Part shown: piece after piece, positions 31,291 through 44,700 of the stretch | Layout: each line of letters begins with the position of its first letter | Position numbering within the stretch: position 1 is the first letter of the stretch | Assembly: GCA_963922205.1 (NCBI GenBank) | Contig: CAWUHX010000070.1 | Location: 248,001 to 312,000 of the forward strand | From: Romanomermis culicivorax | Lineage: Eukaryota; Nematoda; Enoplea; Mermithida; Mermithidae | DNA: 64,000 nucleotides | Direction of reading: 5' to 3' | Notes under the pieces: model-generated | What the model saw: only the letters and a program-made list of their open reading frames with translations | What the model was told of the DNA's origin: nothing | Databases searched by the model: none | Made by a program: the position numbers and the translations under genes

Positions 31291-31805
31291 CTGAAAACTG
31301 CGGAAAAGTTTTAGGCCAAAAGTTTGATAAGAAGTTATTAACGCATTAATTTTTTGTAAAAATCGTGCCCAACCTATTTTTCAGCTAACCATGTCGTGAG
31401 AAGAGAAAAAACTGTGCAACAAAATAGTTCACGAAATCCCAAAAAGAAATGGAATGCTGAGACAATTTGAATAGCTCTAGAATTGTTCAGGAAGTTCAAA
31501 TTGATTCAATTTTCAACTACGAACGAATATCTATGTTATGTATATTTAACAACCATGTAAAAACTAGAGAAAATAAAGTCAAAAATCGTGTTAATTATCG
31601 ATCGAAACATTGTGCCATTATCAGCGATATCGATTTTTCTATCTGAATCAATCAAACACAAAAAGTAACAATTTCAGTTTTAAATCCGAATCTGACTGAA
31701 TGAAGAGAGAATATTCAGAATTTCTTTTGCACTGTTTTTGCACTGTTTAGTTTATTCGTCATTAGAAAAAAATACATTCACAAAAGAATAAAGAAAAAAA
31801 TATTA

Positions 31806-34256
31806 TCACGAGCTTTCGCGCGGATATAAGTTCAAAAACGCAATGCATCGTTTTTTAAATACATGAACATTAACGGCAGATGTAACATGACTAGGTAACA
31901 TATTCCATGTGTCAATATATCTATTACAAAAATCTTTTTCAAGTAATTGTGTACGAAATTTTGTCTTACATAATTTATATGGATTGTTAATACGATAATT
32001 AAATTTACTGTATACAAAAAAATTATTTGAGTCCAGAATGCTGTTACCGATTATAGAATAAACATAGCATAAATCAGTTATAGTTCTCCCAAATTCAAGA
32101 GAATGCAGACTGGCGGACTCCAATCTTTCTTGATAATTCCTAGAGTTAAAACCATATAATCGTTCTGTGAGCCACCTCTGAACTTTCTCTACTCTTTGTA
32201 CTTCACCCATTAGAGAAGGATTCCAAATAGGACTACCTTACTCAAGGATTGGGCGAACATAAGTTTTAAATGCCCTGATTTTCAATTCATTTATATTTGA
32301 GTTGAAACATTTAAAAATTAGATTTGATACCCTAGAAGCCTTCTTGATCATGTAATCACAGTGCGGAACAAAACTGAGTTTTTCATCAACATAAACACCA
32401 AGACCTTTCATTTCAGTGACAGCATCAAGATCACATTCACCAATTTTGTACTGATTTGATGGATTATTTTTCCCCAAATGTAAGACTGCACATTTAGGCA
32501 ATGACATACTGAGTTGCCATTCCTCAGACCAATTATAGAAACTGTTTAAATCTTCCTGGATTAATGCTGTATTACATGCATCATTAAAAATTTTAGCATC
32601 ATCTGCAAATAGATAGAGATCACTTTTAATTATATCACTCAGATCATTTATAAATATCAGGAACAATGTTGGACCTAACACACTTCCTTGAGGAACACCA
32701 CTAATTATTGGAGTTGGAGCAGAAGTGGTATTACTTAGTTTTACACATTGAGTTCTATTTGTAAGGAAGTCACAAATCCAATTCATTGTGAATTTATCAA
32801 TTTTATATCCTTTTAATTTTTGTAAGAGCTTTGAATGTGAGACAGTATCAAATGCTTTCTTAAAATCAATGTATACAACATCAACAGGAACTTGATCATC
32901 CAACTTCTTAACCCACTTAGTTTTACATTCAAGAAATTGTAAGACACATGATTTATTCTTTCTGAATCCAAACTGTCTACTACTGAATAAGGCATATCTG
33001 TCAAAATGACCTACAATATCCTTATTAATTATTCTTTCCATGATTTTGCATGGTACACAACAAAGTGATATGGGCCTGTAGTTTTCAACTTTGCCACGGT
33101 ACCCTTTTTTGAAGATTGGAACAGTGTATGATGTTTTCCATAAATCAGGTAATGTGCCAGTCCCATAAGGAACCTCAAAGATAATACTGAGAGGTTCGGC
33201 AAGAACAAGGTGTAACTTTTTCAGAAAGAAGGCACACAGACCATCAGGTCCAAGGGAAAATGTGGGTTTTAGATTTTTCAGTGTCAACAAAACTTTCATG
33301 AAATCAAATTTAACCGACTTGAGATATTCAAATCCTTTACCAGGAAAAGGAGGACTTTTTCCATCATCAACAGTAAAGACAGTTGCAAAATATTTGTTGA
33401 AAATATCACATTTGTCCAAGTCACTACTAACTTCAATATTATAATAATGCAATGTAGGGATCATTTCCCGCTTTACAGTTTTGCTGTTGACGAATTCATA
33501 GAACTTTTTTAAGGAGGGGGATTTCAATAGAGTTTCTTCTTTCTTAGCATAATGGATATTCATTTCGTTTTTGAGTTTCTTTGAAATTAACTTTAATCTG
33601 TTCTTGTTTTCAGTATTTCTGTTGTTGGCATATATAGTCGACAATTTACGTTTTCTCTTTTTTAGTCTCCTCAAAAATAAAGGTAGTTTTTCCCGTTTCA
33701 CCTGTTCTTTTCTTCTTGGTACAAATTTATCAATAAAACCTGCTAAAACTCTTAGGAAGACTTGATAAACATGATTGGGGGCAATGCAATTATTGAAAAG
33801 AATATTCCAATCCACCTTTGCTAGTATGATCTCGAGAGATTGATAGTCAGCATGGTTAAAATCGTAAGGTTGAACATTATATATATCCATTAACCTTGAC
33901 TCGTGCTTTAGTCTCTGAAGAATATCAAATTTAACCATATTGTGATCACTGGTAGAAAAGTTTTCCACAACAGTAACATTTCCTATCAAGTTTGGATGAT
34001 TACAGAACACCAGATCAAGAAAATTTTCTCCTCGAGTAGGGTCTAACACTAATTGTTCAAATCCCGAAATCAAGAAACTATTATTGATGACTTTAGAGAG
34101 ATGGTCTATTTTGTCTTGGTAGCCATAATTTTTCAGCAAGGGCAAATTGAAGTCACCCAAGATAATATATCTATTATTATCCAACACAAGGGTTTCTACT
34201 AATCCGGCTAATTTATTCAATATATTGATATCATTTCTAGGTGGCCTGTAGAACAA
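31806..34256 (-). mobile_element. 5'-truncated non-LTR retrotransposon with one in-frame stop
   Basis: One minus-strand reading frame of about 817 codons is open apart from a TAA at 32240-32238. It starts within the APE-type endonuclease ('ILGDFNLPLLKNYG', 'LDPTRGENFLDLVF', 'STSDHNMVKFDI'), then a linker, then reverse transcriptase with 'LGPDGLCAFFLKKL', 'PVDVVYIDFKKAFDTVSH', 'SGVPQGSVLGPTLFLIFIND' and the catalytic 'LFADDAKIF'. After the stop come 'SLMGEVQRVEKVQRWLTERL' and a C-terminal domain ending at 31806. The domain order and motifs suit the CR1/L2/jockey group of LINEs. The endonuclease N-terminus and any ORF1 are missing, usual for 5'-truncated insertions. Confidence 0.9.
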
Positions 34257-35550
34257 AATGAATCTTATTTTATTTATTTTATTATATTTTCACTCATTAG
34301 TCTTGACAGCCTATAAAATTTGCTGCAACGATACTAATACACTGTTCAAAGAGAAATCGTTCGCGTTCGGGTCAAATATGGGAATATAAAATACTGTAAT
34401 TCGTTGACTCGGCGCGAAAGCGCCGAAAATTTTTGCATTTTCAGCCCCTAAAACGTCTAAAATCAACGAAATTTACTGTTTGACCAGCCAAAAAATTCGT
34501 GCCAATTGGCACAAACCCTCAAAATTTTTTGTGCCATTCCAAATTTTTTTGTGCCAAAAAACATGTTTTGGCACAAAAAAAACACTGGGAAAAAATATTA
34601 TTCAGCGACATCGAGATACAGTAAAACGTATCTCTGCTATCGTAGAAACCTACCGATTATAGCTTAATGTTTAGATGACAATTTGTCAACTCGATGGTAA
34701 ATACTACGTAAAAGGATTATGCTGGAAAACGACCGAATTCAATCCTTATATCTATAATCTGTTTTTCTATAAAATGCTTCTAACTAGAAAAGTGACACAA
34801 ATCAGTATCGTCGTCAAAATCGCTTACATAGAGCTCTTACTGTAAAATTTTTCCCTCGGAAAATTGTTGAAAGTTAGGTCAGCATGCTCACAAATTTCCA
34901 TTCTTCTATGATATATTGTTCGTCAGAACATCGAGCTTTCCAGTCTCATTATTCTGAAGCATTTAAAAAACAGACTATATATTAATATTTAAATTCTTTG
35001 CATTTGAATGCAAATAAGCTAGGATTCAATGGGCTCGTTCATTCCTGTTAATTTGCGACTGTTGCCAAAGTTTTTTCTTCATGAATGCAATTTTCAGGGC
35101 TTATTGCCTTTAGGAATAATTAATTTCATCAGAAAACCACAAAGCCCAAAACTCTGTCATTTTCGTTTAGGCGAGATGTGTCGGATATATTCAGAATTCG
35201 GAGGAAAATTTGTAAATATTGACAATATTCTGGTTGATGATCTTCCTTCTACAGTATGATTCTTGGTAATAAACGAATTTCCCTCATTATTTCTCATGGT
35301 ATCGTTTTCGCGCTTTTACTGAGGAAAAAATAGACTAGAAAATAGTTCTGCACATATAAAATGCAATAATCGAAGCAATACTATATATGTTATAGCAGAG
35401 AGAGAAAGAAAAAAGAAAACAAATGTAGAATGGAAACGTCTACAAAATGCTACACGAACTTGTCGTACTATGTGGAGAAATGTAAAAATTGCACCGATTC
35501 CGCATCATGATAAAAAAAATTAAAGCTTTAAACCGATGATGAGTGATTTT
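34257..35550. other. Flank between retroelement and the twitchin 3' end
   Basis: Contains 'GGCGCGAAAGCGCCG' (34411-34425) and GTGCCAATTGGCAC words (34480-34590), then a plus-oriented copy of the TACTGTAAAA family (34745-34985). The stretch 34990-35550, next to the twitchin stop, should include its 3' UTR; I could not place a poly(A) signal firmly. Confidence 0.6.
34745..34985 (+). repeat. TACTGTAAAA dispersed family, representative copy
   Basis: Ordered blocks: 'CTATAAAATGCTT', 'AAAAGTGACACAAATCAGTA', 'AAAATCGCTTACATAGAGCT', 'CTTACTGTAAAATTTTT', 'AAGTTAGGTCAGCATGCTCA' and a final '(A)AGCATTT'. Other copies in either orientation: 1995-2235, 3655-3775, 4140-4380, 8425-8690, 20140-20225, 49255-49515, 49595-49690, 62100-62225. 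Non-coding. Confidence 0.8.
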
Positions 35551-35738
35551 TCAACTCGCTACATTCAACGAAGCCGAATATTTGGCTATGGCTTTTTTAT
35601 CTTTGATCACTTTGACCGTATATTGACCGGCGTTATTGGGCGAAACTGATTTGAATTCCAATTTGAACGTGTTACCGGACTTGACCGATTTGACGTTTTC
35701 ACTTTTTTCTACTTTGTCTTGACCTTGGAACCATTGAA
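35551..35738 (-). CDS. unc-22: Twitchin last exon: final Ig domain and stop
   Basis: Acceptor 'ccttttcag'; ends TGA 35553-35551. Encodes 'KSGNTFKLEFKSVSPNNAGQ' and 'VIKDKKAIAKYSASL', very like the end of nematode twitchin. Confidence 0.96.
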
Positions 35739-38700
35739 CTGAAAAGGAATGACGTCACAATAAAATGTAACACGAGAATCAACATTCAAAAATGGTAAGT
35801 ATAGTAAAAGACATAATATTTTAGAGGATTTCGGGATTCAATTTTGCAAGATTATGAATCAAAAAGTTTTGAGACTTTATCACTCGCCAATTCAAGACGA
35901 GTTCATATGAAAAAACAGTTTCACGATCTTCAAACCCCGCAACTGAATCCGCAGATCAAAATTTTGCATATTTACCAAGGTCGCAGCATATACATTTTTG
36001 ATATTGGTGAATGAGTCTTCATAACTTACTCAAAAAATTGCTAAAAGTTAGTTCAGTATGCCTAAGACTTCTAAGCCCGATGACGTAGAGATGACTTTTC
36101 AATTTTATTATTCAGAAAAATTTCAAGACAAATAGACCACAGTTCAAAAATCGATGCATTTTTTAGTAAAGTTTCAAAAGTTGCCAAAACAGTCCAAACA
36201 GCCACAGAAAACGGAATAATAAAGCAAGTGAATACGAATGCAATTTTCTATCGAGCAGTGTGAATTTGTCGCGATAGTCTAAATTTAAAATGATTTCCTT
36301 CTATCTTTCCTCAAGGTATGTTTCTCGCAATCAAAAAAACGGACTTGAGTTGAAAAAAACATGGCGAAAATTTTTGTGAATAACTTCCGTTTTATCGACC
36401 CTGTGATTGGAATGCAGTTTTTTGATTCTATGATTCATTCTATGAGCTCGAAAATTTTACGCCGAATCAGTATTTCTTAAAACTAAAAGAAATATAGCGT
36501 CAAAAATAGTCAAAAAGTAAGCCATTTTTTTCAGAGAAAAAATGCACGCATCTGATAAATGGTCAAGAAAGTAATACATATACCTGAAGGTTCTCACATC
36601 GACAGAAAATCATATTCTTAGCAATATGAAAGAAAATATGTCAAAAATGATCCGCCATAGCCGGCTCGTTTAATAAAAATAATAGACACAGCAAAAACCG
36701 AAAAATGGGTTCAAGTTGATACCTAATTTTCACTCAGTCGAAAAGTGTATATTGTAGAAAAACGCCACTTTTCTTCATGAGAATGGAGAAAATCAAAATC
36801 ATTGAAAAATGTTCCCATCTAGTGTCGAGAAGAACACAACTGAGTTCTATTCGAGAAATTTCGGCTACTTATCCGAACCAGGTTATTGATTGAAAACAAT
36901 TTTCTCGCTGTTTCGCGAAAAAAATCTTTCATTAATTACAGTAATAAGCTTTACTAGTTTTTTCGTGTCGAACCTGCTTTAATGGGATATCACTGCATCA
37001 ATGATTTCAAGATAAATTAACGTGAGCTAAAGGCTATGAAAACCTCTTAACTCATTCGTCTGCATACTCCATTCATTTTGAAATGATCGACGCATCGATG
37101 CCGTGAAAGTAAGTTCAATGCGCAAAAAGACTGGTATGTTACAGTAATCAACGAAAAATTATTTTCGTCGGTGAGCGGCACAAAGATTAGCTGAAAATTT
37201 TTTTCAATAACCTGATTAAGAGACCAAAATTGCTCAAGTAGTACTCAGGTATCGACACAGATCTGTCCAGATCGATACTGGATAAGCATTTTTTACTGAT
37301 TCTAGCCTTCTCCATTCTCATGAAGAAATTTACCGCTTTTCTATAGTATACAGCTCACTAAATGAAAAAGCGTTTCAAATTGAACCTACATTTTGGTTTT
37401 AGCTGCGTCCATCATTCTATACGTATTATAGTGACTGTATTTCAGGGCACACTAACCTGTCAAATTCGTGATATCCACAAGGTCCAGGGTAAACTTCACA
37501 TTGTCACCGACTTTGGCGGTCACGGGTTGTGGCAGCCTTACGACTTGGGGCACGTTGGCGCCGGCTGAAATCGGGAGTGCAGCAGAGAAAGCAATGTAGC
37601 AAAGGAGATGAAGGAATAGTCCCTTGATTTTTTTTTGTAAAATTCAAATGTCTATAACTCGATCAAAATTGAAGATACGAAAATTTGGCATATATTTTTG
37701 AGTACATCTCGACGAGATCTATCGATTGATATCAAATTTGACTAATTTTTCGATGAAAAAACTACGCACATTTAGCGAGAGAAACAATAGCTAACGTACC
37801 TTGAACTAGGAGTGTGGCAGCGGAAGATACGTTTCCAGCAGAATGATATGCTTCGCACTGGTAGACACCGGAATCTTCGGGCGAACATTGCGAAATGGAC
37901 AACCGATAAATGCCGTTTGTTTCGTCTTTTTCTTGCTTAAACCGGCCGTTGGATTTCACTTCTTTACCGTTTCGTAGCCAAACGACGTCCGTTGGTGAAC
38001 CTTGAATGAATAATGCGAAAGTTCGTAAAAAGTAAAAAAGAAGAAAGACAGCTACGACGATGCGAATTCAAAATTCCTAAAATACTACAAGTTTAAATTC
38101 CGGAAATTCAAATTTCCATCTTTCATAATTTGCAAAAAATTTCAATTTTTTTTGTTTCCATGTCAACTTGAAATCCGAATTTTCGAATTAGCAGAATTGA
38201 AATTATCCCAAAAAATTTGGAAATGCTTTTAGAAGTTTCAAGGAACCGAATTTTTCCAATTTTAGCGTTGCCAAATTTTAACATTCTCAGAAAAATTGCA
38301 AGGGTTAAAGTTTCCAGAATACTTAAAATCCAAATTTCCGAATTCAAATTGTCAAATCTCTAAAAATTTCGAATTTCTTCCACATGTTCGGAATCTAAAT
38401 TTCAGAATTCACCAACATAAAAGGTTTCCAAATGATCAAAATTCGAATTTCCGGAAGAAAAATTTTCCATTTCAAAAATTTTAATATTTTTAAATTCAGA
38501 AATATGAATTTTTAAAAATTTCCAAATTTTTCGGATATGCAGAATCCAAATTTTCAGATTAACAATTTATAGAGTATGCAACCAAATATCTATTTTCATT
38601 CTAAAGTTCAAATTTGTGAATCTTTCACAACCCAAGTTTCACGAACTTACAAAAATCCAGATCTGCGAGTTTCCAGAACCTCTGGGTTTCAGAAATATGA

Positions 38701-41700
38701 ATTCCCATAAAACTACTAAATTTTCCAACATTGAAACTTCCAATTTTCTGAATTTAAAGCGCAAAGTTTAATAAAAATTTCAAATTTGAAAATTTTCAAA
38801 TTTCGAGAACGTTTCGGTTTTTATTTGTTTTTTCATGTTATTTCTTAATTTTTAATTAATGTAATTTAATTTTTCAATCTTAAACTCTAAAAAACCAAAT
38901 TTTCAAATAATTTATCGTCCTTTAAATTTCAGCATACTAAAGCAAAACTTACCGGAAATTCTAAATTCGAATTTCGCATCCGCCTTTTCTGCTAGTACTT
39001 GACTTTCGAGGTCTTTCGAAAGGGCAAGGGGCGGCGAAGGCGCCTTATCGCCGTTAGGCGACTTGGATTCGCCGTTACTCACGGACGAAGGACCGTCGAT
39101 TGCGGGGCTGGCGTCGGGAACTCGATTGACAGCTGCTAGAAATTTTCGAAAAAATTTGAATTTTAAAATTTCTGAATAAAATCTTAAATTCCTAGAAATT
39201 ATCAACTGGGAAAAATTAAATTTTTATTAGAACTCCATATGATTAAATTAGAGGAAAATTCCAGATTTTCGAAAATTTCGAATTTTTAAAAAATTCGAAA
39301 ACGTCAAATTATGGAATTTTACAAATTAAAATATTCAAGCAATTTCAAAAACTCGTCAAAACTTCCCATTTTTCGGAATTATAGATTCATAATTTTTCAG
39401 ATTATTGACTGTCGCTAACTCTCAAACTTCGAAGATACTGAACTTAATATTTTCCCTAAAATTTCCGAAAAAGTTTCCCAAAATTTTTAAAGTTTTAAGT
39501 GTCCAGAATTTCAATTTTTTCAGTAAACGAAGTTTAAAATATTTCGGTCTTCAAAGTTTGAAAAATATTACTTTTTAAAAGTTCAAGAAAACTGCACTTT
39601 CCGAAATTTAAACTTCAACTTTCGAAATTTCAAGAAAACCGTAACTTCCAAAATTTCAAATTTTCTGTTTTTAAACTTCCAAAATTAGACCGAATCCAAA
39701 ATATTCTAAAATACACAAAAATTTGAATTTTCGAAATTTCTAGAAGACTGCAACTTCCAAAATTTCAATTTGTTTTGGATTTTTGAAATTACAAAGCATA
39801 TCTTGCATTTTCAAAATTTACAAAATTTCCATTTTGGAACTTTCAAGAGAAGGCTAATTTCCAAAACTTCAATTTTTTTATTTTCGAAATTGAAAAGTAA
39901 ATTTCAATTTGAAATTGAATTTGCGAAACGTTTGCAGTTTTACAGTTTCAAGGATTACAATTTTTTAGATCATCGAAATTGTAAAAATTTCCATTTTCGA
40001 GATCAAAAAAACTTCAAATTTTAAAACTTTGAAAAAAACTCAAATTTCCAAAATATCATATTTCAATTTTCAAAATTTAAAATTTTTCTCTTTTTTCGAA
40101 ACTGAAAAAAATTTAATTTTGAAAATTACACGATAACTGCAACTTCTAAAAATTCCAAACTTTTTTGGAAAGCTCGAAATCTAAAAATTTTAATTTTCGG
40201 AAAAATATTCGATATCCGAAGAAAATTTGAATTCTCCAACTTTCAACAAAACTGCCAATTCAAACTTTCAAAATTTTCCCTTTTTCGACATTAAAAAATT
40301 GAATTTTCAAAATGATGGGAAAATTTTAATTTTGAAATTTAAAAAAATGTAACTTCTAAATTTCGATTTCTACCGGTTATTAAACAACTTTTAATTTTCA
40401 AAATTTCAAAAAATGGCATTTCCAAAATTTTAAAATTTTCTTGTCAGAAATGAAAAAAATTGGAATATTAAAATTATGAGAAAATTTAAATCTTCAAATT
40501 TAAAGAAAATTGTAATTTCTAAAATTAGCATTTTCTTCCGAATTCGCGAAATTGAAAAAAATTCAATTTTCAAAATAAGAATAAATTCAATTTTAAAAAT
40601 TGAAAAAAATCAATTCTCAAAATTAAAAAAAATTAATTTCAAAACTCACGTCTAACTGTTAATCTGGCTTTGGTCAAATTGAAGCCCGATTCGTTCGCCG
40701 CCTGGCAGCCGTATTCGCCCTCGTCGCCGACGCCGGCGTTCGAAATTCTCAAAACGGCCGTGCCGTCGTCGCCGTTGTACGACGACCACAAATTGGGCGC
40801 TGGTATTCGCAGGCTTTCGCCATTTTTGAGCCAATGAGTTTCGGGCGAGGGTCGTCCGTCGACGCGGCAAGAGAATTCTGCCGTTTGACCTTCGTCCACT
40901 TCGACGTCGACCAGTGGGCGCGAGAAGTTAGGCGTTTCGGGTTGTTGGGATTTTGCGGCTAGAATCGGAAAAAATGGTCAAGTTAGAGCGTAGCTCTTTA
41001 TATAGCCAATCCACTGTAGTTTTTTTGTTTCACAATTTTCAAGAGGCATCTACAGTAAACAATGAGCTGTACAGTAATTATTTACAGTACATAATAACCT
41101 CTTACGTCAATTTTTGTACTATTACTTGCAAATCGAGGTATAAAATGGGGCTTTGTAAACTTCGATTTTCCGGAAAAATTGATCAACTTTGAATTGAGTT
41201 TGTTCAATGAATACTTAACCGTTTACAATATGCTTAGTATCATTCGGTAGTTTATTTATTTATTTACAAACGAGTGCAAATTTTTACCGAATTTTTCTCT
41301 CGGGCACCTTCCAAACAGCAAAAAAGTACGACACAATTTTATCTTTTTGTGAACAATTTTTGACTATTTTTCAATGAAATTTATGCTTTTGACTCACAAA
41401 TCTTAATTAATTTTTATGCTGATTCCAATTGTGATCGTGGCCAAAAAATTGAACGGGACATGCACATACTCGATTTTTCAAAACCCGAAGGATTAGCTTC
41501 TTTCCTTTTTCTTCTATTTTTTAAATTAATTTTTTTACTTAATCTGATTTACTTACAATGCGTTAAGCATGGCATAAATTTTCCAGTAAAGGTTAAAATA
41601 TCTTTTATTTCTAAGATTCCGATTCTGAGCCTAAATATATTTGCACAAACAAACAATTAAAAGACAAATACAAACACAAATATAAACAATCTTCCTTGGT

Positions 41701-44700
41701 TTTGAGAAAATGGTGTATTTCGTTCAATTTTTTAATCATAATTCTTGCATCATTAGAATCAGCATAAGAAAGTAATTATGGTCGGTTAGTCAAAAGCATA
41801 AATTTCATTAGAAAAATTTTCGGAAAGTCCATTATGGTCGAAAATTGCCGACAAAAAGAGACAAAATTGTATCGTAGTTCTTTGTTATTTAATAGAAACC
41901 AGTAAAACAAATTCGCCAAAAATATACATCATTTTATAGAAAAATGAATAAGCTAATTGCACCAAGCATATCTTAATCAGTTAGGTATTCATTGAATAAA
42001 CTCAATTCAGAATTGATAAATTTTTTACTGAAAATCGAACTTTACAAAAACTTGACAAAAACTTGACGAAAAAAAAAAGAGAGATTGCAATTTCAACTAC
42101 AGTAAATAATGGTAATAATAATAGTTACTGCATTCCGTACTATTCACGAGGTTTCCAAAAAAGTAATAATTTGAAAATACTGTATCCTTACAGTGTTATG
42201 TTCCACTTTAATGCATTTGATATAAAGATTACTGTAGCTTTTGTTGCGAGAAACTTTGACGTTAAAACGGATTTTTTTGTCTGACACACCTTTTCGGGAT
42301 AACATCCTGCAGACAAAACTAAAAACGATGCTTTTGTAAGGCACAAAATGTAAGGAAAAATCTACAGTAATTTTCTCCTAATTTAAAAAAATACCAACTG
42401 CTATTGAACACAATCAATTTGAAGAAGGCAAATAGAAGTAGGAAATGAAGGCAGAAAGAAAAACATATACAAAAATGGAAAGTAGAAAAGAAAACGGTGG
42501 AAGAAAAAAAAATTAAAAACGACAAGAAAGAAGCAACGGAAAAATGAAAAGAAAAGACAGGAGAGAAAAGAAAAAATAGAGGAAAAAAGTAAATACAAAG
42601 TAAAAAATAAACAAGACAACAAAGGAATTAAGAAATCAAGATTTATTTCTAGAACATTTTGTCAGTCATTCTACAGTAGAACGTATATATTTTTGTTAAT
42701 TTGGAATAAAACTTTTGGATAATGATATAAAATGCACTGTTTACAGTAAATGCGTGCAGAAAACTTTACTTATCCAACATATTGCAATTACAGTTGCTGG
42801 ATTTCTGATTGCCTGAGAATTATAAGCTTAGTTATTTTTGGCTTTCGTCAATACATATCAGTCGACCTACAAGAATCTTTTTGAAACTACTGAACAATAG
42901 ATCAAATTAATAAGCAAGTACTATGATTTTTTTAAAATTATCTATGGAAAAAGACCCGAAAGAGTCTTCGCAAATTTTGCAAAGCAGAGTTAAAGATGCA
43001 AATCAAATAAAAAAACGTAAACATGTGATCTTCTACATGATATTTTCATCAATTTTGTTGTATCATTTCTAAATCACAGAAATAAGCTAAGATCAAAAGA
43101 ATGAAAATATAAAACGAATTTGCCGTCAAAATCAACCTAAAGCAGATAAATCTATCCATGAAAACTGCATTTTCCCTTGTTCTCAGTCCATTTAGACCGT
43201 TTTGATTACTTGAATCATCCACGCCCATATTTTTTTACTTACCTGCAACAATATCATCAGTTGCTAATCTACTGGTCTTCTTTCGGATTTCTTCGCTTTC
43301 TCTGATCGCCGAAGATCGCCTAATTTCCATCGACGACACTGACTTTGTGATCGGGGATTCATCGACGTAAAGATCAGATCTACCGTAAGTGCGTCTCGAC
43401 GTTGTAGATCTGGAACTAGAGTAGTCGGACATTCGAGACATTTGCATCGGTTCTACATCGCCGCCTCTTTTATCTGAAAATCCATTATTACAGTAAGAAC
43501 ATGTTTCTGAATTCTCCACTGGTGCACTTATTATTGTAGAAATCTCTACAGAAATGAAAGTGTTCTTTTATAAAAATATTTGAAATTTTAATAAATTTGA
43601 ATATGACAAAGTTCAACAGTGAAAAATTTAATTATCAATGTGAAATATGACATTGATCACAAAAAATTAGAACTTGATGCAATGTAATTGTAAAATGATA
43701 CTTCTGGTGAATAAAGTCTCGATTTCACACTGATGACCCGTGGATTACTGCAACATATTTGTCTTTTGAAATGGTATTTGTAATTCGATTAGGAATTTTT
43801 GAAACAGTCAATCTGAGCGGAGAAAATTTCATGATATGTGTGAATTCTGAAACTGACAAAAAAACTTGAAAAATTTTGCTTAACCCATACTTCTGATGTG
43901 TTCGTTAGGATAATTGAAGGCCTATGCCATCAATTTACAGTAAGAAATGGCTTTTTGATTTTGTACTGACACTTTTATCCGTTGTAAAGGTATTTGTAAT
44001 TTGAGCAATAAAAAATTCCATGATTATTGTTAATTGCAAATTGTGAATGAACACAAAAACCGAAATTTTTTTGACCTTCGGGATTACTGTAGCACGAAAT
44101 TTCTTAAGTGTTCGCAAGAAAGTTCAAGGCCTTGAAAACCAAATTTATTGTAACATTCTTCTCGTTTGTAAAGGTCTTTGTGACGTGACGTTTTACTGAA
44201 AATCCATTAAGTTTAAAGGTAACAAATTTGAGTAGCGAAAAATTCCGTGATCGATGTAAAATTTGACAAAACTGTTTTTAGATTTTAGGATGATTCGCGG
44301 ATTACTGTAACATTCTTTTTGTGAAAAAATTTAAGATTCAATTTTTTGACGAAAATTCATGGAATTGGAAGTAATAAATTTGAGGAGCGAAAAATTATTA
44401 GGGGAAATTCAGTCATTGATCAAACAATCGAAAACTTTTTGTATGTGAGGATTAATGTAATTTCACAATTAAGCTACCGTAAGAACGGGTATTCAGAAAC
44501 TTGACCATCCTCGATAGGCTATTATAAAATCTCACTTTGAACTGACAAAACACAAGAAGTTTCCGCGATGCCCAGTTTATTCTCCGCGGTACAAGAATAA
44601 CGTCCGGCATCGTCCAACCTAACGTTATAGATTTCTAAAGAGCAAACGCCGTGTCTCGTATCAACGTGGAGCCTATCTTCGTTCACAGGGCGCCCATCTT

